In this document: piece by piece, positions 1-12,137 of the stretch
Position numbering within the stretch: position 1 is the stretch's first letter
How the letters are laid out: each line of letters begins with the position of its first letter
Assembly (NCBI RefSeq): GCF_040939455.1
Contig: NC_134124.1
Coordinates: 32,253,138 to 32,317,137, forward strand
Direction of reading: 5' to 3'
Length of the DNA: 64,000 nucleotides
Source of the DNA: Microcebus murinus
Lineage: Eukaryota; Chordata; Mammalia; Primates; Cheirogaleidae
Program-made: the position numbers and the translations under genes
The notes under the pieces: model-generated
The model's database searches: none
Told to the model about the DNA's origin: nothing
What the model saw: only the letters and a program-made list of their open reading frames with translations

Positions 1-136
1 AACTGAGGCTTAAAGAGGTTATGTGGCCAGAGATTACTAGAGCCAGGATGTAAATTCAGTCTGACACCAAAGCCCATGCCCTGACCCCCACACTGTATTG
101 CTACAGTATAATTTCAATTGTGTTTGCATAAGCAAA

Positions 137-271
137 ATGCATGTGTGTGCATGTGTGTACATGTGTGTACGTGCATGTGAGAGCATGCATGCCTGTGCAT
201 GTGTGTGTATGCATGTGTGTATGTGCATGTGCATGCATGCATGTATGTGTGTGTGTGTGCATGCATGTGGG
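137..271. repeat. TG/CATG-rich low-complexity tract
   Basis: About 135 bp of alternating purine-pyrimidine sequence built from interleaved TGTG and GCATG units. Such tracts can adopt Z-DNA. The open frames over it (Cys/His/Met/Val repeats) are artefacts of the dinucleotide pattern. Confidence 0.95.
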
Positions 272-704
272 TGAGGAGAGAAAGAGAAAGGGAGCAAGTG
301 CTCAGAACTGCCAGAGTTACATGGGTCCATGGTAAAAAATGGGGAGAGGATACTGACATATCAAAGTAGAAAGTCCTCTTATTTCCCACTGCCCACATTA
401 AACAGCATCACTGGGTTGAGACCTGAGACTCCAGCTCCAACTCTCCACCGTAAGAGAAAAGCCAGGTGCGTGGTAGGATCTCAATAAATGCCGGCGCAGA
501 TAACACAGTCATAAAGCTCGACTCTCGTTGTATCCTCCCAAGCTCTCCCGGGCGTAGATAAGAGAAGGGAATGCCCTTTTATCTCGGGGATGGGATGAGT
601 GAGGGCCGTTATGCCACCCTGCTTCTTCCCATTATCTGGTGACACTCACCCCCCTCCAGCTCTGTGACCTTTATTTTCTATTCTTTGGAGACATCACACT
701 CACT

Positions 705-1060
705 CCTGTCTCGGAGCTTTTGTGCATGCTCTTCTCTGGGACTAGAATACTCCTTCCCTCCCACGTTCGCCTTGCCGAGTTCTACTCCTGATCAGCTCAA
801 AAGTCCCCTTCTTGGCACTACCTTCTTTGACCATTTTGATGGTCCCCATTGTCTCTGTACTTTCCTATCCTGGCATGTTTCACTGCTTCCACTTACTTAT
901 TTGGGCCATTATCTCATGAACATCCAGCTCTCCCACCTGATTATAAAGTCCTAAAGGCATGGAGCATCTTTGTTTTGCTCACATCTCATCCCAAGAGTCT
1001 AGCACGGTGTCTAGAATGGTCTGGATGAACGTTCGGTGGATGATAAGTGAATGAAGGAGT
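705..1060 (+). mobile_element. L2 LINE 3' end
   Basis: It shows the L2 3' signature in order: TTTTGTGCATGCTCTTCTC, then TACTCCTGATCAGCTCAAA, then a tail of the form TCTAGCACGGTGTCTAGAA followed by a GTGAATGAAGGA end. It is heavily diverged and old. Bases 272-704 are otherwise unique, apart from a short MIR/L2-tail-like scrap near 470-492. Confidence 0.8.
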
Positions 1061-1429
1061 GTCAGATGACACTGAAGTGATGTGCCTCTAACAGGTGGAA
1101 TCCTAAGGAGGGTTCTGTTCTCTTTGGGAAGCCAAGCCCACCGCCCATGGCCCGTGCCACTGAGCTCCGTCCAGGCCTTCTGGTCGCTGTCTATGGCAGG
1201 AGACTGCCCGCTAGCCAAGCCCTGTAAGATGCAAAGTCCCGTAACCTGGGCACAAAAGGATGGGCTTTGTCTCACATGTTACCCTGCCTGCAACAGCAGA
1301 GGCAGTTGTGAATTTAAAGAAGAAAAAAGAAAAAAAAAACAAAGAAAAATGTGGCCTGGGTGGGACCAGGGAGCACCTTTTACATCCAGCCTGATTATGT
1401 TTAACCATAGGCTTTTTGTCCTCGCCTTA

Positions 1430-1960
1430 TAATTACTGCCTTTTTAAACCGAGTCGCAAAATTAATTGCCCCTTAATGAAGCAGGGTAGCAATTAAGGGC
1501 AGCGAACCTTGCGCGGAAGGAGAAACACACGTTTGTTCGCGGTGTATCGTCAGCAGCCCGACTTTGGAAGCATCGTCATTACGGTTGTAATTATTTTCCA
1601 AGGCTGCGTGACACCTCCTTAGACCCGATCAGAACTGCCAGGCTCTGGAGAAACCCATTGTTCCTTCGGAGTTAATTAGAGTCCAATTTAGAGCTTCCTG
1701 TCTCCCGGACTAGAGAGGAAACACACTTTATTACCGCTCGATGCCCACCAGGTCTGCTGAAGACAGGGGCGTTTCCGGTGGCGCCATCGCGGGGCACCCC
1801 AGCTGCTCCCCGGGTCCACGCTGCTCCTGAGGCAGACCACGCACGCTAGAGAAGCCCAGGGCTGCAGGCAAGGCCCGCCGACCTCCTCTTAATGAGGCTC
1901 TCCAGGTAAAAGGAAGGGCACCTACGTTATTAGCCTCCTAGGAAAGCAGCTGCAATTAAG
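1430..1960. promoter_or_regulatory. Candidate conserved non-coding element
   Basis: This stretch has no recognisable repeat. It is rich in homeodomain-type cores (AATTAATTGCCCCTTAATGA near 1460, GTTAATTAGAG near 1671) and CpG-bearing words, unlike its flanks. The texture resembles developmental enhancers in introns of guidance and transcription-factor genes. There is no coding frame. Conservation itself cannot be tested here. Confidence 0.4.
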
Positions 1961-2164
1961 TTCTGCACGGCCAAGGGGCCAGGCCACATTTGTTCGGCTC
2001 CTTGTCACCCTTTAGCAGAGCTAATGACCTCAGATGGCCGAGAAACAGAGGGAGAGGCCCTGTATGAATAGACCTGCACGCTCTTAGTCTATTCCCGCCG
2101 GCTTCTGAGCTCTGAATAAGGCTGTGTCTCAAAGCTGAAGGTGTTAACATATCAACAACAACAA

Positions 2165-2390
2165 CAACAGCTCGCATATTATTGAGGACCTACTGCACGC
2201 CAGGTACTTTTAATTCTTATAGCTACCTCTTGAGGAAGGCACTACCGCTTCATTTTACAGTGCAGGAGAAACTGAGGCACAGAGAAGTCGAAGGACTGGG
2301 GACACAGAGCTAGTAAGTGGCAGAACCAGAACCCAAACTCAGGCAGTCTGGCTGCAGGGCATTTGCTCTTATCCACAGAATACACTCCCT
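2165..2390 (+). mobile_element. MIR SINE
   Basis: It contains the MIR core and tail words ATTATTGAGGACCTACTGCA, GGAGAAACTGAGGCACAGAG and AGTAAGTGGCAGAACCAGAA. Near full length, sense orientation, ancient. Confidence 0.88.
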
Positions 2391-2836
2391 CCCCAGCGCA
2401 GGCTGGTGACGCTGCAAAATAAGAATGACGCAGCGTGTGGCCCAAAGTCCTGCTGCCTAGCAGCAGTGTCCCTCTTCAAGACGAGGGGATTGACGGACCC
2501 GCCGAGCCTGATGCCTCCCAGGATTCTGGCAGCAACAGGGCTTTAATCCCTTCATTCCCCTTCGTTCTGGTTTGATGACAATGGCTTGAAGTTCAAGGCC
2601 CTCCACGAGCCAGCTGGCCCCAGCCTTCCCTCCTTCCCTCCACACACCCTTGGCTGCTGACCCCCTGCTCAGGTCACCTGGCTCCTCCTGCCTCCAGGAT
2701 GGAGTCTCTTCCTGGAATTAATACACAAATGACTATTTAATGGGACTTTGTACATTAAATGGCACTATCCACAAAGTTAGTCGGTTTCACTGATTTTGTT
2801 AAATATGACTAGTATTGACTTGCAAGTATCTGTTTT

Positions 2837-2860
2837 TGTGTGTGTGTGTGTGTGTGTGTG
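2837..2860. repeat. (TG)12 microsatellite
   Basis: Twelve perfect TG units. The flanks 2400-2836 and 2861-3400 show no repeat or exon that I can support. Confidence 0.95.
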
Positions 2861-3439
2861 CATTAGTCTGAGAGTTCCTGGTCTCCACTCCTTTCTCTCT
2901 AACCCAACTCTGGAGGACCAAGAAAAGAATGTGGACAGAACCAGGGCCTCCTGCCTCTTAGTGGAGGGGCCTGGTGCAGCCCACCCCGACTACCCAGTGT
3001 CCCTAGGCCCTGGATGTCTAAGAACTGGGGTCTTCCTGATGCTAACTCACCATGCCCACTCTGCCCCCGACAAGGCTGGTACCCTCTACCCCTAAAGCCA
3101 AAGGAAGCCCCTGTCCTTCTCAGACAAAGATTCTAAGCTGATACATCCTTGTCTATTTTTGCAGGTCAGGGAGAAACAGAGAGAGGTGTGGGTTAGCAGC
3201 TTTGGAAATCAAACGTCTTATATCTCCTTGTGTCACGTTCTAGCCTACACTCCTCCTCCCATATAACTTCAAGCTCCAGGGCCTTCCAGAGTCATCCAGG
3301 CCTCAGTTGCTATTGTTGCTTAATAAGTTCAGGGTCAAAATTGTTCAGGTTTGTTTTGATGCCACTGGAAAACCCCAGTGGGTTGTGAAAAACGGAGATG
3401 GTCCCAGAAGCCAATGCTGGCCCTGTGTTTAACCAATTT

Positions 3440-4056
3440 AACTTTGCAAAATGCTCCAACTATACACATGCTTGGTCTGCTGCTCAGAGCCTCTTTTTAA
3501 AAGGCCAGAGAGGAAATAAAAATGAATGATGACAAAATGTCCACATGGGTAGAAAAACAGAATAGCCTGAAAGCTCCAGGGCAGGATCTGACACAATTTA
3601 ATTAACTATTTGGAATAAACATGTTTAGTGCTGCTAGCAGAGTTGTTTGCCTTCACAAAATAATGTTCTTAATAAGTCTGAGATTAAACCTTCTAGAGAT
3701 TAATTAAATGCAACACCTTGACTTGAAATGTTAGGAATGGCCAAGTAGGCACAATATTTTCTTTGCACATTGTTTGGTGGCTGTTGTTGTCTTGCATAAA
3801 CAGTTCCCGACCTCTGTTATGTGCTGTGTAAAAATTGTGATTGTGATTTGGCATTGGCACGCAATATAAAATGCATATTTCTTCAACAGTCTAATAAATG
3901 TTTAACAAGGAAACAAGGTGGATAAAATTTAAGCTGTGACAGTCATAGTGGGGGTGACACATTTAATTACACCCTGGAAGTCACAGGCTGCTCTCCAAGA
4001 CAGATCAATGATGTTTGTGACTATCAGTGTCACTTAAAAAAAAACCAAAATAATCA
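3440..4056. promoter_or_regulatory. Candidate conserved non-coding element, AT-rich
   Basis: Repeat-free AT-rich sequence with several TAATTA-type cores (ATTTAATTAACTATTTGG near 3597, AGATTAATTAAATG near 3697, ACATTTAATTACACC near 3959). There is no sustained open frame. Proposed as enhancer-like because of base composition and motif clustering only. Confidence 0.35.
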
Positions 4057-4260
4057 TAATACCTGCCACGTATTGAGAAAGTATCATATCCCAGACATTG
4101 TGCTCACTGTACATCTGCTATTCACAACAGTCCTCTGAAGGAGTATCATTATTCTCATTTTATAGAGGAGAAAATGGGGGTCAGAAAGGCTACGTGACCT
4201 GCCAAGAGCTCCAGAGCTACCAAGTGAAGGAAGCGGGGATTGGAAGCCCGCAAGTCCGTG
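4057..4260 (+). mobile_element. MIR SINE
   Basis: MIR words are present: CCAGACATTGTGCTCACTG, TCATTTTATAGAGGAGAAAA and GTGACCTGCCAAGAGCTCCA. Sense orientation. Confidence 0.87.
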
Positions 4261-4289
4261 GCCACCAGCCTCCCAAAACACAAGGAACA

Positions 4290-4440
4290 CAGCCTGGGAA
4301 ATTCTAATCACACGCTAATTGCATGACAAATTAGGAGGAAATGACACTAACCGATTTTATTTGATTGCTTATAGAAAGGCATTTTGTAGTCAACGATTGT
4401 TTGGGGGTAAAATAATTATAATTGGTGTTGTTAGGAAAAA
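4290..4440. promoter_or_regulatory. Short candidate conserved element
   Basis: AT-rich unique sequence with CTAATTGCATGACAAATTAG (an octamer/homeodomain-like palindromic flavour) followed by AATAATTATAATTGG. Repeats flank the left side only. Low confidence, on motif texture only. Confidence 0.25.
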
Positions 4441-5019
4441 AGATACAGCCTAACCTTATGAGAGAATATAACACGGGCTTTTCTTCATCTTGCGGTCAGT
4501 CTCCTTGATTAATTCCAACTCCAAAATTCTGTTCCTGTCATCTGCACTGCAGTGGGGCTTGGCACCTCTGAGGGTTTTGCACTTACTGACTTGACTTTCC
4601 AAATCCAGCAGCAAGAGACCCAAGCCCCAGAGACCCCTGGTGCGCCCTCTAGTGGCGGTGAGCACAAGGCTGTAGAATCAAGGAAACTGGGAGCAGAAAG
4701 GGGCCACCATTTAACTACTTTTGCATGTGGCCCATGAAAGACAAGAGGAGCACTGTGTCTGATGTCACACAACCTGAAAAATCAAGGGCACGAATAATGT
4801 AAAAATGTTCTTAAGATGTGGTCATGCAATGATGTCTTGAACTAGGGCGGTCTTGGGGCATGTCCTTAACGATCAAATTCCAACAGATTCTTCTGTCCTC
4901 AGTTGGGGGTGATCAATGTTAGATGGTGCCGCTTCAACAGGAATCTGAGCTATAGGCACAGTGGGTACGACTGGGCATTGGATGGCCACAGCAGGCTCGA
5001 CGGGACCCTCTACTTTGGC

Positions 5020-5225
5020 CAAGCTCCCTCTGAGCCAGTGACTATACCAAGCACTTTCACTGCGTTATCTTATTTAATACTCATTTTATCATTACTGTTT
5101 TACAGATGAGGAAACTGAGGCCCTGGCAGATAAAATAACTTGCCCAGCATCATCCAGCCAGTGTGTTTAGATTCCAACCCTGGCAAACAGGTGCCAAAGC
5201 TGGGCTTTTCACCATTATGATCGGA
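5020..5225 (+). mobile_element. MIR SINE
   Basis: It carries TACAGATGAGGAAACTGAGG followed by AACTTGCCCAGCATCATCC, the canonical MIR core and tail. Bases 4441-5019 appear unique. Confidence 0.9.
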
Positions 5226-5632
5226 TGCGCAACCGGATACTATAAATATTCCTCATGTAAGCAACAAATAATTGGTTTCTGTTTTATGAAGACTTCTGCA
5301 AATTAGCAAGAGCTTTTCTGATTCTGCCCCTCCAACATCCTGTTGTATTCAAGACCTCACAGTTAATTACCGTGCCAGACACTCGCAGAAGAGATAAACA
5401 TCGGAGCCCCCTGCCTTGTGTGCCTGCCACTGTGATCCGGCCCAGGCTCGGCCCGCAAATGGCTAATGAGGTTAAATGCAAAATAAGATAAGGATAAAGC
5501 AGTGAGGATGTGCAGGTTCTCTGGGACAGGCACATGACCTCGGGTTTAAACAAAGGTCTAAATACGGAAGAGAAAATGTTGTCTATCCCAGACTGGGCTC
5601 AAGGAACAATTTCCCATCCTACTTCACATACC

Positions 5633-5694
5633 TTCTCTTCCTCTCTGTCTCTGTCTGTCTGTCTGTCTCTCTCTCTCTCACACACACACACACC
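5633..5694. repeat. Compound (TCTG)n(TC)n(AC)n microsatellite
   Basis: Three motifs run together: TCTG units, then TC units, then CA units. The surrounding 5226-5632 and 5695-6920 show no repeat or exon that I can defend, apart from short C and G runs near 5959 and 6149. Confidence 0.93.
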
Positions 5695-6924
5695 CCCTCC
5701 CTACCTCACAGAGATGTACAGACTTTGAGTGGAATAGTGACGTCTCTTCTCACCACTCTGTCATCTCTTTGCCGTATGGAGGCACCAGGATGCAGGGGTG
5801 AAAGGGCTGGCGTAGGAATCAGGTACGCTGGCTCCTGTTCCGTGTCAGTACTAAAGCAGCGTGACCTGGAACAAGCACTCCCATCTGCACAGAGGACCTG
5901 GGGATACCGAGCTGTGTCCAGCTATCACTCTGTAAATTACATGTTATTCTTGAAGGACCCCCCCCCTTACATGTGGCTCGGGAATCAGCAACTTGAACTC
6001 ATGCCAGAGGTGCTGCAAACATCTAGTGAAATTAATTCCCCAGCCATTTGGAGAGAGCAAAACTCAAACCTTTCCTGCCCTCAAAAGAGAAGGTCCCGAG
6101 TTCTCCAAAGCTGGACTTCCAGATGAGAAGGGTCTAGCGGGGGCTTGGGGGGGGGGCGGACGACTCCAACCGCACAACTTGGGAGCCAGGTGGCAGGTCA
6201 GGAATCAGGGCTGGAGCAAGGGACAGAAGCTAAGCAGAAGGGATACCAGGAACAATGTTTTAAACGGAAGCGGCTCTCACTCCCTGCTTCCCACTGGGCA
6301 AGTGATTCCTTGCCTTGCCTTGGTCATCTCTCTCAGCACAGCAGGTGGCCATTTCATTAAATGCACCATTTGCAGCCCATCGCTGCCTGGAGTGTACTCT
6401 TCCCTCCACCCTGCACGGTCCTGCTTCCCTCTTTAAGGGGATCAAACCTCCTGCCCTCATTCCTGAGACGTCTCAGAGCTCCATCGGGAGCAGGTCCTAA
6501 TGGCCCGTCACACTGAAAGTACGGCTCTCCAAATTGCTAACTCGCTTTAAAAGCCAGCCTGGAATAACGTCTTTGGCAGGAGAAAAATCAATGCTGGGAC
6601 AGCCCTCCTGTCAGGGACCCGGATTAGCTTCCTTCAGTGTATAACGTGCAGAATCTGAGCACTTTGCCAGCACGGGGAGAAGGCGTGCTGGCCACATGTT
6701 CACTTGGTGTCAGTGTCGTCTCTCTTGGGAACTTGTTTTAACCAGATGACAGGGTTATTTGCTACTAACTTCCCAGGTTCAGGATCAGAGCAAGCCCGGA
6801 GAGCCCTTCCAGCCCTGCCAAGTACTCGGGTCTGCTTTTGTCAGCCCCTGGAGGTCCTGCCTTCCTCATTCAAGTGGACACATAGCTCAGTGGTCAGGAA
6901 GAGGTGGAGGAGGAGGAGGAGGAG

Positions 6925-7165
6925 AGCACAGTGGTTAAGGGTGTGGGTTTCCATCCTGCCCCTGGCTCTTACAAGCTGAGTGACCTTGTTCAACCATTCT
7001 GTTCCTTAGTTTCCCCATCTATGAAACAGGGATGATCAGAGCACCTGTCTTAAGGTATTGTTTGAAGAGCAAAGGAAACAAAGCAGCATTAGCACAAAAT
7101 GAGACCTCAGTGCTTGCTGTTGCCATCATCATCGCCATTACCATTTTGATTATTATTACTGAAAG
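6925..7165 (+). mobile_element. MIR SINE
   Basis: It begins GAGCACAGTGGTTAAGG and continues with AAGCTGAGTGACCTTGTTCA and CCCCATCTATGAAACAGGGA. It is one of the best preserved MIR copies here and includes the 5' tRNA-derived head. Confidence 0.9.
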
Positions 7166-7385
7166 GTCAGTAGATGCAGGGTCCCTTGGCCAGGCAACAA
7201 CGGACCAAGAGAGGCTGTGTGATTATGGTATAAACAGGAAGAGTCCCAGGTTTGAAGTTAGGGGGCCTTGGCTCAAACGCCTACTTTGTAAATTCCAGTA
7301 CAATCACAGCACGCACAAATTTAAATTGGGCACATTCAACTATGTGCATTTGTCACCAACCAGAAACAGAAAGTCAGCAAATGAA

Positions 7386-8121
7386 TTTTTTCACAAAAGC
7401 CATTCTCACTGGGGTTAGGTGATATCTCATTGTGGTTTTGATTTGCATTTCTCTGATGATTAGTGACATGGAGCTGGCATGATACAGAGAGAAAGGAGCA
7501 CTTACACACTGTCGGTGGGACTGCAAACCAGTACAACCTCTACGGAAAATAGTATGGAGATACCTCAAAGAACTACAAGTAGACCTACCATTTGATCCAG
7601 CAATCCCACTACTGGGGATCTACCCCGAGGAATAATGTCATTTTATCAAAAAGACACTGTACTAGAATGTTTATTGCAGCACAATTGACAATCGCAAAGA
7701 TGTGGAATCAACCCAAGTGCCCATCAATTCATGAGTGGATTAATAAAATGTGATATATGTACGTCACAAAGTACTACTCCACCACTAAAAAATAAATTAA
7801 TACCTTTTGCAACAATCTGGATGGAACAGGAGATCATTCTCCTAAGTGAAGTGTTACAAGAATAGAAATCCAAACACCACATGTGCTCACTATTAAATTG
7901 GAACTAAATGATCAGCACTCACGTGCACAGATGGAAGCAAAACTCAACAGAAATCATGCAGGTGGGAGGGGGGAGTTGAAATCATACCTAACAGGTACAA
8001 TGTACACTATCTGGGTGATGGGCACACATACAACTTTGATTCAAGCAGTACAAAAGCAATCCACGTAACCAAAACATTTGAATCCCCATAATATTCTGAA
8101 ATTTAAAAAAAGGAAAGAAAA
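7386..8121 (+). mobile_element. L1 LINE 3' end with inverted 5' segment
   Basis: Bases 7467-8121 are sense L1: the ORF2 C-terminal region (CACTGTCGGTGGGACTGCAA, CAGCAATCCCACTACTGGGG), then 3' UTR and an A-rich tail. Bases 7386-7466 are antisense L1 (CATTGTGGTTTTGATTTGCA) from the segment normally lying just upstream. The arrangement is the signature of twin priming during insertion. Flanks AAAGTCAGCAAATGAA (7370-7385) and AAAGTCAACGAATAAG (8122-8137) agree at 12 of 16 bases and look like an aged target-site duplication. The copy is dead, being truncated and frameshifted. Confidence 0.9.
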
Positions 8122-8137
8122 AAAGTCAACGAATAAG

Positions 8138-10110
8138 TGCCACATCACTAAGAAAGCAAATGCCCCCAGTAAGCGTAGAAGGGAAGACTCAAATTTGCTG
8201 ATCCCTTGGACAATCCCAGCTCCTTTAGGAGCTTCTCACATGAAGGCATCTCAGCAGTTAAGAATCTTTTTGTAAAAAAAGAAAAAAAGAAAAAGGAAAA
8301 AAAAAACATGGTCTCTAAGTGCAAGTCGACTGCCTACTTTTGGCCAGGCCAGTAGCCCACTGGAGAAACTGATCTCTTCCATTTCTGGGGAGCAAACTGG
8401 ATGGGCACAGGTCTGGGGGGATGACTTGCAGCATTTTTCTGGGTCATTCTGACTATACCTTTTTGCCTTATGTGCCGAGCGTAGGGGTTGAGAGCCTGCT
8501 ATAGAGCTGTGTGGGCAAGTCACATGAACGCGAGACCCTCATCAGAAAGGGGGAAGACGACAGCTTCGCCCAGCATATCCTGTGCTATCAGGGATAGAAA
8601 ATCTGCCCATGTGTTTTGCAAGCCACACTCACAAATACAGGGAATAATTATTTCCCTCCCTGACACTGTGAGTGCCCTAGTTTCAGGTTCGGCAGAGAGA
8701 GTGAGGGGCTGTGATTACAGCCACCCCTGCGTGTCACATTCCCAGAGGATAAAAACAGACACTCCCACCCTGACCCCGGGGGGAACAGCCAAAGGGGCTT
8801 CCCCCGAATTAGGTACAGCCTGGTTTAGCTGAGAGCCTTTCTCAGCTTCGTGGGCTCCAGAAGGGTGGCACTTTCCCTTTTTCAGGTTAAAAGCATTCTA
8901 AAAATACCTTTAGAAGGCTCTGATGTCCCCACAGCCATCCCTGCTCTGATTTCAATCCAGTTCACATTTCCTGTGGTGTGAGTCGCCACAAGACATCACT
9001 TCTGCTGATGCGGGCTCAGGTCCAGAACTCACAGCGGGATATTGACAAGTTGCCTCCAATCAAGTCATGTCACCCACCCCTCACTCCATTGGTGTCCAGG
9101 AGGAAGGCAGGAGGACCCCCTCCCCATACACACCCCCTGCTGCTGCTTTCACTCAGAACAAAGTCCCTATATTTGGCAAGTGGATAAACAATGATTTTTC
9201 TCTCCCCGAACAACCCCTGAAGTCCCAAACCTCCCTAAGCCACCATCAGACCTTACAAAGCAATGGAAATTATACTGGACGGTTTACAGGTCCTTCTGCA
9301 GAATTCCCATTCTCTTATCAAATATTATAACCTATAAACTGCAATAGCAGACAGCATTTTATTTGGGTGAACAGCAAGGTGGCATTGCAAAACCCAAGTC
9401 TGCTGTCTTCCTGTCTCCACTAACAGACTGTCAGACAATATTCAGATACTTGGCTATTTTTTGAAACACCCAGGCCTGGATTTTCTCTTTGGCTCCAGGA
9501 CAGACAGGGTGTCAGGTATGGGCTGCTTGCGGTCAGCCTGAGGGCTTGTCCTGAATCAGTATAAGGAGTTCATCATCACTTGGGTGGAGAGATCTTAGGA
9601 TTTCTGTCTTCTGGGACTCCCCGTTGTCAACACTGCTTTGATTCTGGTTCTATTAATAATCCTCTCTGCTTAGCTCAACTGTTGTCCTCAGCACCTAGTC
9701 TTTCCTTGAACTCCAGTTCTGGTTATTGGTTCCAGACATGCTCCTTGGCCTGACTCTATCAAGGGTAACTAACTCCTTGGTACCTTAGTTCAAGTTTACT
9801 CGTGGGGCCCTATCTCCAAACCCCACCCACCCAGCTGAACCCCGACAGCCTCCCCAATGTCACCAGCTTTTCCAGATCTCTGGGTGACACAGACTGTTGA
9901 CTTCTCCCTCATTTTATTCTGCTTCTACTGCTCCTGACTGTACTTCCCTGTGCTGACAGCTCTTGGCCACACCTTCTAGTTGCTGGGTTCTGCCTGCTAC
10001 CCTCCGACGGTGGTAATGGCTCTGCTTATTCAGCCGGTTCCCAGGGTTCTATAATATGTCCAGCTTCCACCTGTCTGAGCCACCTCACTGCTGAGAACAG
10101 GGCCATGCTC
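8138..10110. other. Mostly unique intronic sequence
   Basis: There is an A-rich patch at 8270-8306. The rest (for example 8480-9340 and 9350-10020) shows no recognised repeat, exon or RNA gene. Short open frames here have no family resemblance. Confidence 0.5.
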
Positions 10111-10119
10111 AGATGTGTC

Positions 10120-10350
10120 TGAAGAGAGCAGATTGTTAAGAACATGGGCCTTGGGTCAGATCCCAGCCCCAGAGCTTCATTGGAGATGCAACCTTGAACA
10201 TGTTCCTCAATCACTCTGTGCCTCAGTTTCCTCACTGGTAAAGTCAAGATAGCTTCATGGAATTATGGACAGAATGAAATTTTGTAATGAATATAAAGGT
10301 TAGCAGAATGCATGGTATCTTTTAAGCACACAGTAAATGTTACTACATTA
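10120..10350 (+). mobile_element. MIR SINE
   Basis: MIR features include TTAAGAACATGGGCCTTGGG, TCTGTGCCTCAGTTTCCTCA and the tail TTAAGCACACAGTAAATGTT. Bases 10351-11188 beyond it appear unique. Confidence 0.85.
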
Positions 10351-11188
10351 ATTGTGAGGTGGGGACATTCAGGAACTATAAAACGTAGTTTGAAATCCAT
10401 AGCAAACTGAGACTGAGGATCCAAGAAAGTGAGCACGATCAGTGAAACATTCTTCTCGAACGACATAAGCCCATCAAGGCTTTTCCAAATTAACCTTCAA
10501 ATCAATCTTAACCAAGCCATCTTTGGACCACATCTCGCGGTAAAAAGAATGCTTTCCTTAGGGACATTAACTGAAGGAACCATCTAAAAACCAGCTCTCA
10601 GAATCAAACAGGACGACAAAGTTAAAGACGGTCATTTTGGCCTACCAGTGTCACCAAGACCTGGTTAAAGCAGTGACAATGTACACAAGGAGCTGCAGCT
10701 TTTGACAACCTAGTGTCAGCGGCCAGTGTTTGAGCTGAGCAACCCTGTGTCTGAGAGTCAGATAAGGACCAATTTGCAGAACACGTCCACATATTTGCTT
10801 CGACAAAAGGACAATGCACTCACATCTTCCTCTCAACACAGTCGGCTTTCGGAGCCTGCATTCCTATTCAGACAAAGCGAGGCTGTGCCAACCACTGTCA
10901 ACACCACGGTGTCTGCAACTGATAGCAATCCGCGCCTCTCTCCTGTCCCGAGTCACGTTTACATAATGCAATGTCACAAACAATTCGGATCTGAAATTAA
11001 TTTATTGAAAACCCCACTGCCCCACAGCTGCTAAAGATATAAACCTTTTGTCCTAGGTAAAATCAAAACACTTGAAGCAAATGGTCCTCAGATGAACAGC
11101 GATGTCAATTCTAATTGAGACACAGGGCTGGGACTGAGAGAAGGTGGTGAGAAAATAGGGCCTGAGCACCCTTTAAAATAAGGGTTTA

Positions 11189-11478
11189 GGCTGGGTGCAG
11201 TGGTTCACATCTGTAGTCCCAGCACTTTGGGAGGCAAAGCCAGGAAGATTGCTTGAGGCCAGGAGTTCGAGACCAGCCTGAGCAACATAGCAAAATGTCA
11301 TGTCTGCAAAAAATTAAAAAAAAAAAAATTAGCCAGGCATGGTGGCATGCACCTGTAGTCTCAGCAACTGGGGAGGCTGCGGCAGGAGGATCCCTTGAGC
11401 CCAGAAATTAGAGGCTTCAGTTATGATCTCACCACTGTAGTCAAGCATGGGTGACAGAGCAAGACCCTCTTTTAAAAG
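11189..11478 (+). mobile_element. Alu SINE, full dimer, older subfamily
   Basis: The left arm begins GGCTGGGTGCAGTGGTTCAC with A box and B box (GAGTTCGAGACC). An A-rich linker near 11310-11328 joins it to a right arm starting TTAGCCAGGCATGGTGGCAT, which ends ACAGAGCAAGACCCTC. The terminal A-tail is almost gone. The dimeric form is primate-specific. Divergence suggests a J-like or early strepsirrhine type. Confidence 0.95.
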
Positions 11479-12076
11479 GGCTTGCAGGGGACATGGATCT
11501 GACTGAGGCCTAGCTCTCCAATGCTCCCAATGACAGCTGCAAATTGGCTTTGTCTTTTCTGAAGGGACAGAAGTGGCCAGGGACGGGCAGAGAAGTTGTC
11601 TGTGCAGCTAGGTCAGAAAGACCATCGCTGTTCCTTCTCCTCAAATGCTCAGCCTGGTCTACAGCAGTCTTTCCCGTGAGAAGTCTCTTCAGGACATCAG
11701 CCAAGAGCAGTGCTCCTTAACAAAATGGATCCACGACTGGGTAAATCTGGGAAATACTGCAGGTTTTCAACACACATCAGCATGTTAAAGGGTCTTCAGA
11801 GGTCCCACGATAGTTATTTTACTTATTTTAACCTAGTGTTCGACCACAGAACCTTATTAATGTCCTGCCCTGTAGAAGCTTCAGGAAACATTGTGCGGAG
11901 TGTTAGGCTCATTACCATCAGCTGCCCAGTTTACTCTCCTGACTGGTAAAGGGAAAACCAAGACGTCCATCCCATCTTGTCCCTTCTGACAAGGGGTGAG
12001 AAGTCAATACGGTGCTAAAGGGAAGCTTCTGGAAACACGTTTTCCTCTAAGACAGATGCCTCCCAGAAAGCCACAC

Positions 12077-12137
12077 TGCATGTGCATACACGCGCACACA
12101 CATGCACACGTACACATGTGCACACGTACACACACAA
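12077..12137. repeat. (CA)-rich imperfect microsatellite
   Basis: An imperfect CACACA/GCACAC/GTACAC array of about 60 bp. Sequence between 11479 and 12076 is unique as far as I can see. Confidence 0.9.

Noticed and set aside
137..271. CRISPR-like regularly spaced repeats
   Set aside because: The repeats are dinucleotide-based with no unique spacers, and the sequence is from a eukaryote.
37..398. Cys/His/Thr-rich open frames on both strands over the TG tract
   Set aside because: They are the direct translation of an alternating TGTG/CATG repeat.
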